NCBI RefSeq assembly: GCF_000204055.1
Contig: NW_006768805.1
Span: forward strand, 309,116 to 373,115
Direction: 5' to 3'
Source: Melampsora larici-populina 98AG31
Taxonomy: Eukaryota > Basidiomycota > Pucciniomycetes > Pucciniales > Melampsoraceae
DNA length: 64,000 nucleotides
Shown here: positions 45,191 to 57,900 of the stretch, in pieces
Layout of the letters: each line of letters begins with the position of its first letter
Position numbering within the stretch: the first letter of the stretch is position 1
Notes under the pieces: generated by a model
The model's input: the letters and a program-made list of their open reading frames with translations, nothing else
The model's database searches: none
What the model was told of the DNA's origin: nothing
Position numbers and translations under genes: made by a program

Positions 45191-47068
45191 GTATCAAAAA
45201 GATGGTTGGTGATCTGATAGGTGGTGAAATCAACAGTAAGAAGGAAGGATGTGATGTTTTTCAAACAGCCAGTTGCAAAAGCTTTATACTGCTTTGAAGC
45301 TGATCCATCATCAGCATCCAGTACTTGGTCACCCTCTCTTTATCAGCATTAACCTCTTTTCATGGATAGTATGTGCTGAGCCGAATTGTATTTGGCATCA
45401 CATGTCATACCAGCTTCCTTCAAGATGTACAGGCTGAAATCACCCCCTTTGTGTAGAAATGTTATGCATTTCCAGACATTTTTAAATACACAAATGCTTT
45501 TTAGATGCTGAATCAATCCTTTCACGCTTTTCTTTCAAGCTCTATCGTAAATGGAGAATTACGAAACTTGTTCTCAATGTATCATGATTCCTCTCAACAA
45601 TGCCCGTTCACATTTGATCAGTTGAGTTAGGACCGATAGAATAATTTTCCATGCACAGCTTTCAGAGTTCCTTCGCTGAACATGATTTTGAATCACAAGT
45701 TATGCTGACTTCCTTCAAAGTGTACAGGCTCAGAGGTTGCGTTAAATGATATACATTTCCAGATACGCATTCAACTTTTATTCGGCCCGACTCAATATAT
45801 CCATTTTCCAGGCTCGACTGTGAGTGAAGAATTATTTTACGTGGATCTTGATACCGCTCGGACGATGGCTGACCTCATTATTTGGCCAAGGGAGGAGAGG
45901 GAAGAACCCAAGTGTTATTATTCATTTATCGTTCATCGGAAATCAAATTTATTCGAGTGGACACGCAAGGTACTTGTTTTCCTAGCAGGAAAACTTTATT
46001 AAGCTGCAACATCAATTCAGCACGGCAAACTCGTGGATTTTTTTCCTATTTCCCAAGAAAGCCAATAGAAACCTCATAACCCAGCTCCCCAAGTGATCGT
46101 CCGCAGTCGATGACAAGACAGACAGCCCAAGAAACAAAGCAGTAGGAAAAATGTAGCAGTCACATTTGCGCAACACAAAGCAACAACAAAGTCTGTCGAC
46201 CAAACACATCTTCTTACACAGACAGGATAGGCTGGGCAACACTGGTCGAGTCTGATCAATTCAACTCATCACTAGCGCTTACTTTGTTCCTGGTGCGGTA
46301 TATGGCAATGCATAGCAAACATTGATCAAGGCAGACCCCTATATTGCCAAAGCGTCCACTCAACTTGTTCATGGCATCCTGTCTGTATCATGTTGCTCGA
46401 TCACATTTATTCGATGTATATACCGATCGCTGACACTGTTACAATGTATGTGGATTACGAGCTGCGATCACACTTCTCATACTTCTCTGATCAAGTAAAT
46501 AGCTTTGAAAGTGTTCAAGGCTACACCATATGTATGTTATACCCTTTAGGTTGTGATACGCACGATCAAAATGATCTCCAACGGCGCTCGGACTGGGGGT
46601 AGCATGATAGAAAACCAATCTGAGCTCGGAACAGTTGTATCCTCCAAACACAGTCAAACTAAGCACTGCATTGCTAGAGCAGCGAGTAACAGAAATGACT
46701 TCCACACGGATCAAGCGAACATGTTCTTCACCTTTGTGAGCTTGGACTTGAATCAAATTCCATGAAATTCGGTTTGCGTTGATAGCAGTTTCAGATAAAA
46801 GCTGGAGTCATGCGAAGACGTAAAATTGATTTGAACGATTCAGGATACTGGCCTTCTGGCTATGAGATTCAATGCAAGCGATAACGGAATAGTCCAGAGA
46901 GCAAAACAAATTTCAAAAGCTTGTCCATCAAACTCAAAGCGAAAGGCACTTTAGTTGCTGGCACTCCTCGGCCCCGCTGAGCCCCGAAGTTCAATCGGTA
47001 CTTGTGATGCTTGGAAGTTGAAACGCCTTTCGACTCTTTCGACTGCGCTCTTCGTGGACGAAGAACCA
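45191..47068. other. Gene-free region left of the Copia element
   Basis: No supported gene. Open frames at 45820-46002, 46439-46756 and 46869-47114 have no domain signature. No obvious repeats except the 5-bp Copia target copy at 47069-47073. Confidence 0.4.
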
Positions 47069-47073
47069 AGAAG

Positions 47074-47635
47074 TTTCGTATGCTCCTGAATCTGGGAAGG
47101 GCAGAAAGTGGCAAAAACCAAAATATGGTCTAAAAGCGCTAGTGTAAGTTGAAGGCTTTTGTTGGAACTTAGTCGACAACAAAGCTGAAATACACACCTA
47201 AAAGTGCTAGTGTAAGTTGAAGGCTTTTGTTGGAACTTAGTCGACAACAAAGCTGAAATACACACCTGACGATGTGAGAATTGATGGGAAGAGTTAGGAA
47301 GGTTAAGGACGAATGAGAAAGTAGCGAGAATGAGTGAGTGAAAAAGAGAAATACATGGCTACATTGAGACACTATTTATACAAAAGGTCTTATACGGGCC
47401 TTACAAAGTTATCACTCAGCACACGCTACAAAAAGTCCAGTCATTCCTATCCATACCCTTTCCATCTCTAACACCAAGTCATTGTGTATTACTGCGCCAC
47501 TTCATTGGTCTGTATCAAAATATAAGCTAATGCGGTTTGAACCAAAACAGGAAGGTATGGGTTTAGCGTAACGAGAACTTAGTGATCTGGTCAAGATTAA
47601 AAACATAAGTGCCTAGTCCAGATCTAATTACGAAA
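47074..47635 (-). repeat. 3' LTR of the Copia element
   Basis: 562 bp with two copies of a roughly 68-bp unit (GCGCTAGTGTAAGTTGAAGG...). Its outer end, at low coordinates, carries TTTCGTATGCTCC; its inner end TTACGAAA abuts the polypurine tract. Confidence 0.88.
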
Positions 47636-47644
47636 CCCCCCCTC
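47636..47644 (-). promoter_or_regulatory. Polypurine tract
   Basis: On the minus strand GAGGGGGGG lies directly before the 3' LTR, the usual primer site for plus-strand DNA synthesis in LTR retroelements. Confidence 0.75.
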
Positions 47645-50600
47645 GTTAGCTAAACTACCTTCTTCAATCAAACCTAGATCTCGTCTAAATTGCTGAAGTT
47701 TTGATTTATCGAGTGATTTAGTAAGTATATCTGCAATCATATCATTTGTAGAGCAGTATTTAATGTCAATACTTTTATCTTGAACTTTCTCCCGAATCCA
47801 GTGAAATTGTATTTCAATATGTTTAGTACGCCCATGAAAGACTGGATTACGGGATAGTGCAATTGATCCCTGATTATCACCAAACAGGTAGTAGAAATTA
47901 GTTGATCGTATCCAAAATCCGACATGAGCCTCCTGATCCACATGCCTTCCTGACCAGCATCAAGAAAGCCTTTATACTCCGCTTCGGTAGAGGATAAAGC
48001 CACAGTAGGTTGTTTTTTACAGCACCAACTAACTGCACCACCATTGAAGATAAAAGTGTAACCAGACGTGGACCTCCGAGATATAGTGCAACCAGCCCAA
48101 TGTGAGTCTGAAAAGGCAACAGGAGGCCCGGCAACATCAGGCTGAAATTTAAGAAGTGTTTCGTTAACAGGTTGAACGCCATAGGTTAGACATAGATTTG
48201 TGGTTCCTCGCAAATAACGAAGGACACGTTTGAAATGACCCCAGTGATCCATAGTTGGTTTGTCGAGGAATTGAGATAATATGCTGACGGGGTGAGAGAG
48301 ATCAGGCCTAGTACACTGAGAAAGATAGTTGAGAGAGCCAATTGCCCTCCTGAAATTGAGACCGCTTGATTGAAAAGCTAGGACTTCGTCTTCAGTACCA
48401 GGTAATATAGCTAAGTTAGATTGGAGAGGATTACCAAGAGATTTGCAGTCCTCCATGCCGTATACCTTCAATAATTCTTCGATATATCTTGATTGGCATA
48501 TTGAGAGTATTCTGTCTTCTCTGTTCCTTGTAATTCGCATACCTAACATCATCTTTACCGGTCCTAAATCTTTAATTCGAAAATCCTTCTTTAATTCATC
48601 AAGCACCCATCCAACATCCTTTCCAACCAGAACAATATCATCGACCCACATGTAGACAAACACCCTATCACCACGTTTTCCAACATACACAAATAAGCAA
48701 GCGTCCGCATCACTAACCACAAACCCATGTTTGTAGTACCATCCCTTAATCGTTAAATACCAGCTACGCGAGGCCTGTTTCAGACCATACAACGAACGGA
48801 GAAGTTTAAGATATAACGATCCACAACGAGAGATTAATGCCGGAAGCCATGATCAAAAAGGAGAATCCATGGGCAACTGTTTGACCCAATCAACAAAACC
48901 ATCGGGTATGAGAATAAACACAGTTTCACCTTCAGGAAGATTGGAATTGAGAAAGGCCGTAACAAAATCGGCTTGTTGAATTTCAAGATCGTCCGTTGCA
49001 GCGTGTCCGAATAAAGCACGCATGGTAGCAAGACGACCCGTAGGAGAAAAAGTTTCTTCAAAATCTTTACCTTCTTCTTGGAGAAAGCCTTGAGCAACAC
49101 ATCTGGCCTTAAATCTATTAAGAAATCCAGAGTCGTCAAACTTCCGAGTGTATACAAAACAAGTGCTGATAGGTTTTTGACCTGAAGGAATGCTGTCAAC
49201 AATTTCAAAGACGTGATTTGCAGCAAAAGAATCGAATTCGTCAAAAGTTGCTCGCTTCCATTTTTCAGAATTACGGGTAAGAAGAGCTTTCAGGTATGTA
49301 GGGGGATTAGGTTCAAGATCAAGAGTTGAAAGGTTTGCAGATTCATCGATGGAATTGCCGATAATGGAAATTAAAGCTGTGGCGGTAAGTATTCCTCGCT
49401 CTTGTCTTATTTCTTCGGCAAGAACTGGTTGGTGAAGCCGGACTCGTAACGGTTCTCGTCCTAAAACATCTTCTTCTGTAAACGGAACTATAGCCGCAGA
49501 AGGATCCTTGGAGAGTTCTAAAAATGGGAATTCAGCTTCATTGAATCGAACGTCATGAGAAGTCAAAATAGTTCCTGTTGATGGGTTGTAAAGGCGGTAA
49601 TTTTTCATTCCTTCAACAAACCCTACAAGAATCATCTTCTCAGCTCGAGGACCGAACTTTCCATCTCTACCGTGAGTGAGGTGTCGAAAAGCAGCACATC
49701 CAAAAATCCGGATATGGCCAATTGATGGTATAGAGCCATGCAGAGCTTCGAACGGAGTGATACCTGCACAAGACTTTGAAACAGTTCTGTTCTCAAGATA
49801 AACAGCCGTGAGTACAGCAGCACCCCACATAAAAGCAGGCATAGATGCGCGATGAAGCATTGTCCGAGCTTTTTCATTAGTGGTCCGATTGCCCCTTTCA
49901 GAGAAGGGATTTTGTTGAGGAGTGTGAGATGCGGTGATATCATGTGTTATTCCTTCAGTTTTGAGGTATTCACTAAATACGTTATTGACGTATTCGCCTC
50001 CACCGTCACTAACAAGCTTCTTTACCACTCGACCTGTCATCCTTTCAGCTTGCACCTTCCATTCCTTAAATTTATCCAAAGCTTCATTTTTAAATCGTAA
50101 AAGATAAATCCAGCGATAAGATGTACAACCATCAGTTAGTTTCATGAAGTATTTGTATCCTGATGGTGTTGGAGGATTTATTCTACCAGAAAGATCAGTG
50201 TGAATGAAGTCGAGAGGATAAGAAGGATGTGGTATTTTACCAGAAAAGGGAAGACGAGTCGAGCGATTAATAGCACAGGATTCGCAGAAATCTTTGGCAG
50301 GAACACTATCTAGACCTTCAGTTTGCAAAGCGGTAGAATTCAAATAATCTTGATTGATGTGTCCAAGGCGATCATGCCATAAGTTGAAAGAAAAAATTGG
50401 ATTTTTATTGACAGATAGATGAATAGAAATATTTGGAAAAAGTAGACGATTTTTAACAACACCATCAAAAACAAGTTTGTCGCCACGAACAACGGAAAAA
50501 GAGTCATCACCATGATAAAGAATTTGAGAGCCTTTTTGCCATAGGAGAGAAAGTGGGATAAGGTTGTAAGGTAAAACAGGGACATGAAGTGCATTTTCAA

Positions 50601-51087
50601 AAGTAACAACACCGCCAGCTCCTTCAACAGTAACGATCCCTTTTCCAACAGCTTGAACAGTCCTCCCAACCTCTCCAATGTTGATATCACATAAAAACTC
50701 TGAGTAGTCCGAGAAAGATTCCCGGCTGACGTACATCACATCAGAACACCCTGAGTCGAGAAGCGTAGAAACATGAGTGAGTGATACATTGAGAGCGGTA
50801 GTTGGAGGTAAAAGAGATTTTGCTGACAAGGGATCGTCCAGGTTCATACCAGCGTAAATAGCAGCCGGTCCAGGAGTATGAGCAGTAGAGCCAGAAGCAA
50901 CAGGAGTTTTCGCATGAGCGACGGCCGCAGCAACTTTGCGTCCTCGAGAATAAGTCGGTTTTAATTCCGGGCGTGCTATCCAGCATCTCGGTTCCAGATG
51001 ACCAGGCCGTTTGCAGTGGGTACAAACGTGTCCGGGGTTCTTGTTTCCGGCGGAGATTAAGGCGGTGGAATTAGCAGAGTCATCCAT
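47645..51087 (-). pseudogene. Copia pol polyprotein, broken
   Basis: The 5' part has the zinc knuckle CTHCKRPGHLEPRC, protease LLDSGCSDVMY, the pre-integrase HHCC zinc motif (HDRLGH...CESC), and integrase catalytic residues in FIHTDLSG, SDGGGEY and SERGNRT. Reverse transcriptase follows (KARCVAQGFLQEEGKDF, IQQADFVTAFLN), then a TGA at 48853-48855 in an otherwise continuous frame, then YGLKQASRSWY and the active site MWVDDIVLV. RNase H (STEAEYKG, FGDNQGSIALS) needs a frameshift near 47890-47940. These lesions should stop a full polyprotein. Confidence 0.88.
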
Positions 51088-51096
51088 AGTGGATTG

Positions 51097-51771
51097 TTAA
51101 TGAGCATCCTGTTCTAGACGATTCAAAACGAAGTTAACGGTGGTCTTGGAACTCATCGAGTGAGAGATCACACAAATGAAAGACTCCATGGCTCGAGGAA
51201 GTCGAGCAAGGACCAAAACGACGAGGACCCGCTCAGGAATATCGAGACCGATTCTAGAAAGCGTGGCGATAGATTCTCGTACTTCTTTGGTAAATTGAAG
51301 AGACGTAGAATACTTGATGTGAAGAAAAGTGTGCAAAACATGAGTTTGATGAAATACATTGTTGGGCATGTACTTTTCCTTAAGATGATTCCAGAGACCA
51401 GCCCCGGTTTTAGAAGACGCTTTGGCAGCAAATTGCGTGGCCAAAGCTAAATTGTTTTCGTCCAGATGTCGAACGATAAAGTTGTACGCTTTTCGTTCGA
51501 GTTTTGAATAGTTAACAAGATCTTCAGCGGGCGGGTCTTCTTGTAAGACATAAGATTGATCGACTACATTCCAAATTCCTAAATTATCTAATTCACTCTC
51601 CATCCACGTAGTCCAAACGGCATAATTAGTGTCCGTAAGTTGCATACGTATGCCAGCTGGAGCCGCAGCTAACGCAGTCACAGCTGAAGCAAGACCGAAG
51701 TTTGTTGGGAAACTGGCTGATGGCACTTTTCCGGACTGTCGGTGTGGTGAGTTAGGAGCTGAATTTGACAT
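51097..51771 (-). CDS. Copia gag
   Basis: Starts at the methionine of MSNSAPNSPHRQSGK near 51771 and ends at TAA 51097-51099. It has the Copia capsid-type pattern (LTDTNYAVWTTWMESELDNL, LWNHLKEKYMPNN, LVVLVLARLPRAMESF). The zinc knuckle lies after the stop, in the same frame as pol. Gag and pol are therefore separated by one stop, either a mutation or a gag-level control point. Confidence 0.75.
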   Translation of the reverse strand: MSNSAPNSPHRQSGKVPSASFPTNFGLASAVTALAAAPAGIRMQLTDTNYAVWTTWMESELDNLGIWNVVDQSYVLQEDPPAEDLVNYSKLERKAYNFIVRHLDENNLALATQFAAKASSKTGAGLWNHLKEKYMPNNVFHQTHVLHTFLHIKYSTSLQFTKEVRESIATLSRIGLDIPERVLVVLVLARLPRAMESFICVISHSMSSKTTVNFVLNRLEQDAH

Positions 51772-51798
51772 TTTTGAGAGAGTAGAGTACTGATAATG

Positions 51799-52563
51799 TT
51801 TTGTATGCTCCTGAATCTGGGAAGGGCAGAAAGTGGCAAAAACCAAAATATGGTCTAAAAGCGCTAGTGTAAGTTGAAGGCTTTTGTTGGAACTTAGTCG
51901 ACAACAAAGCTGAAATACACACCTAAAAGCGCTAGTGTAAGTTGAAGGCTTTTGTTGGAACTTAGTCGACAACAAAGCTGAAATACACACCTGACGATGT
52001 GAGAATTGATGGGAAGAGTTAGGAAGGTTAAGGACGAATGAGAAAGTAGCGAGAATGAGTGAGTTTGTTTTTCATACAATCATAATAAGAAAACAGAGAA
52101 ATAGAAAAAGTAACAAAAAGCAGACCTAAAAGCGCTAGTGTAAGTTGAAGGCTTTTGTTGGAACTTAGTCGACAACAAAGCTGAAATACACACCTGACGA
52201 TGTGAGAATTGATGGGAAGAGTTAGGAAGGTTAAGGACGAATGAGAAAGTAGCGAGAATGAGTGAGTGAAAAAGAGAAATACATGGCTACATTGAGACAC
52301 TATTTATACAAAAGGTCTTATACGGGCCTTACAAAGTTATCACTCAGCACACGCTACAAAAAGTCCAGTCATTCCTATCCATACCCTTTCCATCTCTAAC
52401 ACCAAGTCATTGTGTATTACTGCGCCACTTCATTGGTCTGTATCAAAATATAAGCTAATGCGGTTTGAACCAAAACAGGAAGGTATGGGTTTAGCGTAAC
52501 GAGAACTTAGTGATCTGGTCAAGATTAAAAACATAAGTGCCTAGTCCAGATCTAATTACGAAA
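51799..52563 (-). repeat. 5' LTR of the Copia element, expanded
   Basis: 765 bp against 562 for the 3' LTR. The excess comes from a third copy of the 68-bp unit plus a repeated GATGTGAGAATTGATGGG segment and a short unique insert (about 52064-52126). The rest is identical to the 3' LTR apart from a T/C in the inner end. Confidence 0.85.
52301..52308 (-). promoter_or_regulatory. TATA box of the 5' LTR
   Basis: TGTATAAATAGTG on the minus strand, well inside the 5' LTR and upstream of gag; the same box occurs in the 3' LTR at 47372-47379. Confidence 0.6.
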
Positions 52564-52768
52564 AGAAGAACATATTTATTCAATGGTGAATCGGAAATTG
52601 ATGACAATCACATCAATCATCAGACTCATCACCAAACTACGTATGTCATCACCCACAAATTGATCGAATACTCGGCAAGACAAGCTCGAAAGAACCCTCG
52701 AAGACGCTGGCTAGATAAATCAAATTGACGTATCGTTTTGAAGGACAAAGTGTGACTCGGAAGATACT

Positions 52769-54153
52769 ATGAATCGACTGGACAGATTACCTTTAGAAAT
52801 TATAACTCAAATTCTACAGGAGTTCATCAAAAAACTAGACCAAGAACCAACACTTGAGCACAAAAGACTTGATTCAGCGGCTTCGCAAGTTCGCCTGGAA
52901 ACTTCATCTTGGACAGAATTGATCAAGTTGAGATTAATCTCTAAAAGTTGGTCAAAGGTTGTAATACCATTTTATTTTCAAGAAATTACAATAAATTGTT
53001 CAAAGCGTGCCAAGTTGATTATAGACAATTGGAATGGCGATTTATTTCAACCTTTTCAGTGTCCGGTTCAAAGGCTTACAGTCAAAAAACTTTGGTATCC
53101 GGAACAAGAAGCTGAAAGCAGAAAGAGGTCAACAAAAAGTGCTTATGGGCTTCGAGTGCCCGGGGTTAAATCTTCGGATTGCATGGAAGCACAGGGAGTT
53201 TCAGTGTATCAACTAGAAAGATTGATTGAATTACTGGGTATAAACTTGGAGATTTTGGATATTAGATTTTTAAATTGTATGGCAGTCTCTCCTGGTCTTA
53301 TCAAGGCTGTACAAACAATCAACAATTTAAAATCACTATATATCCCTATTGAATGTCGCCTAGAGCCTGGATTGGGAAGTTACGATGCAGATTCAATATC
53401 AGAATTACTCTCAGCAGTACCTAAACTTGAGTGTTTATCACTTAATGATATCCCGAACAGTTTAGATCTAAAACCTCCGGCTTTATCAAATCTATGCTGC
53501 TTTTCTTTTTCATCAGCTGACTATAAATTACAAGAATATTTTCATGTCACTCAAGCTGCAAAAAAATCATTGAAGATCATCGAGCTTCTTGCTGATTTCC
53601 AATGTGTCAAAAGTTTAGAGCACATTTTCGAACCTATCAAAGATACATTGGAAGGTCTCTATACCTTCTCATTAACCCATCAACTTGGAGATGTTGCACT
53701 CTTCAATTTTCCAAACTTACGAGTCATGCGAACTTACTTTCTGCCTGACGGAATCGATTCGGCGGTTCACTGGTTACTCCTCCCAGTGATGAAGAACGTT
53801 AGAACAATTGTGACAGACCTTTATTGGATTGGAGATTATTGGAAAAAGGATTCAAGAAGACTGGCGGTTTTGAATAAATTGAAGGAAGAACCTAATTTGA
53901 AATATATAGTCTTAACTAGAGGTGAAAACCATGAAAATCAAGCTGTTAATGCTGAATTAATCCAAGAATTTCAATCTCAAGGAGTTCAATGTCATATCAC
54001 TCATCACTTGACAGCTTTAGAAGTTTTGGTTAGTTCAACTTTTGTTCTTGGATCACACAAATCACTGACAGGGAAGTCTTTTGAAGATCCATACTGACTG
54101 TTTCATTTGATGACCAGGAACTGGATTATAAACTCAATGGACCAATGAATTAA
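52769..54153 (+). CDS. F-box / leucine-rich protein, intact copy
   Basis: Two exons. Exon 1 starts MNRLDRLPLEIITQILQEF with an F-box like segment to LRLISKSWSKVVIPFYFQ. It continues with leucine-rich strands (LEILDIRFLNCM, LECLSLNDIPNS, FPNLRVMRTYFLP, PNLKYIVLTRGE). An intron from 54029 to 54117 (GTTAGT...TGACCAG) joins LEVL to ELDYKLNGPMN at 54153, matching the end of the relative at 41286. Product about 430 residues. It lies 205 bp beyond the Copia 5' LTR, so its promoter may now include LTR sequence or have been displaced. A likely substrate receptor; target unknown. Confidence 0.78.
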
Positions 54154-57100
54154 ATCAAGAGTTTCGCTTATCAAAATCCTAATAACAAAATCTATCCGCT
54201 GTATCTGTACAATAGGCAACAATGGTGACTTTTTTGAATAAACACATCAAAATTAAATGCAACCATCATGGTGCATATTTGCCTGTACAGCCGACTCTTG
54301 ATGTAAGCCTATCGATGGTTGACAGATACTCCTTGCCTATATCGTGTGATGCATAATTTTAAAAGCATAATATGCCTATTGGGCCCATGTATACCAAAAA
54401 CAATCCCACAAAAACCTATGCATATAGCGAGACATGTCTATGTTGAGCTTGCTTACATCGAGAGTTGACTGTAGTGTAGAATGTTGGTGAAAGATTTGTT
54501 GGATTTACTTTTCATTTCAAGTTTTTATTTTCATTTCAAGTTTTTAGTGTTAGCTGTTGATGTGTATGGTCAAGAACTTAAGTTACTTATTTCTTCTCAC
54601 TCATGAGAGTTCATGGTGATTTGTGTAGAATGGAGTAATGCAACTGTCTGAAATTTGTCGAGGTCGGATGTGAAAGTCAAGTGGTGTGATTGGTGTTGAA
54701 ATGAAGATAGTGTGTCTGTTTGTAGTGTTTCGTGATTTTACTGAATTTGTGGTGATGATCATTTTACTTCCTGAATATCTTTCTGTTCAATTTGTTGCTT
54801 CTTATTTTTCATCTTATAACCTTGCCTCGTCTGCCTCTAGAATCTTTTTCCCCATCAAAGAAAAAGATTCTAAAGGTAAGGTATTATTTCTTTTTATTAA
54901 ATTGCTACTTCTTATAAAGTATTTTATCGTACATATGTTTATGATTTCTTTTCGATTCAGTCTTTATTTTTATTTCTTTGTTCAAGTATGTTGAGTCTGT
55001 CACTCGTCCCGTCTGTGCTCAGCCGTGTCTTGTCAACACGAAAGCTGAAGCTTGTTGTTTTAATACCTTTATAAGGTTTGTTGTTGTGGTTATTTTTGGT
55101 TGCTGCTAGGTCGAAGAAAAAGATTCTAAACTCTTTATTTTTATTTCTTTGTTCAGGTCTGTTGAGTCTGTCACTTGTCCCGTCTGTGCTCAGCCATGTC
55201 TTGTCAACACGAAAGCTGAAGCTTGTTGTTTTAATACCTTTATAAGGTACTTGTTTTTCAGTCACCGTCAAAATCTCACAAGATTTGTATTGGATCTCAG
55301 TGCAAGAGCTGCTTTGAAGTCTAGGACTGGGTAAATTCATCTCAAGATTGAGTTGACCAAAACATACATTTTTTGTCTTGTGAATTATAATTCAAGCAAC
55401 AAGAACTGTTTTCATAACCAAAACAAGCATCCACCTTCATAGGGTGCTAGACTGACTCTACTGCTTGTGAAACTTGCCCTATAAACACCAGCAGCTTCAC
55501 AAAGCGGCAAACCCGGTCTGTGCCTCCGGAGTTTGTTGTGTTATTTCCCCTGGCCCCTAGAAGGGAACTTGGTTAAGTTAGCCTGTGAACAGTCTTTCAA
55601 TGACAAATGATTCATGGGACATGAGGGAATTTAATCTTGAATCTTGTCCCTTCAAGCTACAATGTCTGACACAGACACATGTGAAACTAATCAAAAGGTT
55701 TACCAATTATCTGTAGTTGAAATAAGTAACAACATACACTGGAGCAAAGATCGAGTCACATTTCAATATGTGAGGAACATGTTGATCAAATTCATGTATG
55801 GTACACACATCTGCAGTGACTGTGGCGTGACTGTGGCGTGACTGCGGCTGTGTGAGCACATCTTGACATTGATCAACTAATGTCTCACACATCAAAATGC
55901 GACTCTATTCTCACCCCAGTGATAGGTGAATAGGTGTTGAGTGAGGTCAAGTTGTGAAATAAAGAAAATGACTTAAATAGGTTTCTTTTGTTCTCAAAAG
56001 TTCTTTATGACATGTTGGTAAAGAGTACACTGTACGGTTTTCAAGAATTCATTGTGAGGTTATATTCTTACTAGGTAATTTGGGGCCCAGCCGCCACATC
56101 GGGTTAAGCAAGAGCATTGATAGACTTGATTTTTTTCCAAATGCCAAAAAACACTTTCTGATAAGAAATAAGATGTAAGATGTATTTGTTAAAGGAGTGT
56201 AAATAAATATTTAGATAAAATTTATCTGTTAAAGGAGTGTGAGCAAAACCAAAACAAGATAGAAAAATAAAACAAGTTTAATTCATGGGAATTCCCATTG
56301 CTTTAAATACCTGCACAAGATCCTCAAAATCGGCGCCAAGATCTACTCCTTCCCTCAACCATAACCTACTTGAAACTGAGCTTTCAATTGTGCGGGCAAT
56401 CAAACTGCCTCAATTACAAGAGCAAACATCTGATGCGCAAGAGCAGATCTGTTCTGCAGCACACAATGATCGGTTGATGCCAAATAATCTCTGGCCATGA
56501 GTGCCAGGAGTCAATATCTCTTTTGATGTAACTGTAACAAGAAATAACATATATATTTTTATAAAATTGTACTGTCCTGTTCAGAGATATTAAGTCAGTA
56601 TACTGACCTTCCACCATTTGAGACAGGCCTCAGGAAGCTGAACATTGTAATCTGATGTCTTCATCTTCACCGCCAAGGAATTCACGTCGGAAAGCTCTCC
56701 CTGTTGTCATTTCGGAAAGTGCGCCCCGATGCAGAATCGCGCCCAAGTCATGCGATTTGACAGACTTCCAATCTGCAATCGGGCACGCATCACGCGACTG
56801 ATTGTTCAGTCCGTTTCAAAAACGGGCGGGCTCATCCGATCGAACACAGCTCCGATTTCAAACCGCGTGCGTGGCATCCGACTGAGCCTCAGCCCGATGC
56901 AAACACGCTCAGCATGTTTCCGACACAAGCCTGAATGCGATTTAATCATCACATCGCGTGACCCTCACCCGAGGGCGCATCTCCCCCGCATCCCCGATGC
57001 AATCTTGCCCCCGATACAAAATCGGTGATCATCTTGTGACCCAATCCCACCATATCCGATACAATCCAATTTGCGAATGAATTTCACATTTTCGCTTGTG

Positions 57101-57529
57101 ATCCAATCCCTGATCCAAATGACAAACATTTGATTTGAAAAAAGTGTATGAAAGTGAAGGAAAAAGAGCAAAAAGGATCTAAAGAACAACAACTATATAT
57201 ACGACAAAAAGTTTCCATAACTGATACTACTATCTATGTTCCTTGTTCTTAATCCTTCTGTTCTCTACAAATTAATTTGTAGAGATAGCTATTATGTAAT
57301 CCTTTTAGCTTTATTATGAAAACAGCCGTTTATGACTGAGAACTTGCATGGTTCATGACACCTAGAGCTCCGGACTCCGAACTATCAGATTGGACTCGAA
57401 GTTCGAAGTTCGAAGTTCGAACGTCAACTTGGAAAGCACAGCACTTTCAGCTTGAATCTTTTCAAATTTCGACAAGATTAAAAAACACAAATACGACATC
57501 AATAGACGAACCGCCAACATTTTTTTAAA
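54154..57529. other. Gene-poor region with duplications
   Basis: No supported gene in 3.4 kb. It holds a 115-bp duplication (54961-55248), a solo AACTTGGTTAAGTTAGCC motif at 55568 like the RecQ terminus, and a GC-richer block at 56690-57120 with many GATGC, ATCGG and CGCG words. Short open frames look incidental. Confidence 0.45.
54961..55248. repeat. Direct duplication of about 115 bp, period 171
   Basis: Copies start TCTTTATTTTTATTTCTTTG at 54961 and 55132 and include CACGAAAGCTGAAGCTTGTT and TAATACCTTTATAAGG. The spacer shares AGAAAAAGATTCTAAA with sequence upstream, so the repeat unit may be longer. Confidence 0.85.
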
Positions 57530-57860
57530 AACAAGTAATCAGACTTTTTTTGCAAACAAGTAGAATTTCTTTCTTGAAAATAAGTAGATTTACTCATTGA
57601 AAAAGTGAGACAAAACAATATTTAAAAAACAGGTTTTTTTGTAAACAAGTAGAATTTTTTTTTTGAAAGCAAGTAGATTTTCTTTTTTTGAAAATAAGTA
57701 GATTTTCTTTTTTTGAAAATAAGTAGATTTTCTTTTTGGAAACAAGTAATTTTTTTTGAAATCAAGTTAGTAGAATTTTTGAAGCCAAGTACATACTTTT
57801 TTTTGGAAAACAAATCTTTTTTGAAATCAAGTTAGTAGATAATTTGAAAAAAGTTAAGGA
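57530..57860. repeat. Degenerate minisatellite, AAGTAGATTTTC unit
   Basis: About a dozen imperfect copies of a 20-26 bp unit such as GAAAATAAGTAGATTTTC, immediately 3' of the Zn(2)Cys(6) gene. The open minus-strand frame here (57622-57813) is a product of the repeat. Confidence 0.85.
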
Positions 57861-57900
57861 GGATTTTTTCTGGAAACAAGAAGTAGAATGAAAATCCAAT

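Larger units (their letters stand above)
47074..52563 (-). mobile_element. Ty1/Copia LTR retrotransposon
   Basis: The element lies on the minus strand and is flanked by the 5-bp duplication AGAAG (47069-47073 and 52564-52568). Each LTR begins and ends with the inverted 7-mer TTTCGTA/TACGAAA (one mismatch at one copy). Order inside is gag, protease, integrase, reverse transcriptase, RNase H, the Copia order. The LTR sequence is identical over about 400 bp, showing a young insertion, yet gag-pol carries a TAA, a TGA and a frameshift. Confidence 0.92.

Noticed and set aside
54961..55334. Cys-containing open frame in the 171-bp duplication (SVTCPVCAQPC)
   Set aside because: Arises from the duplicated segment; only one CxxC pair and no wider zinc-finger pattern or gene structure.
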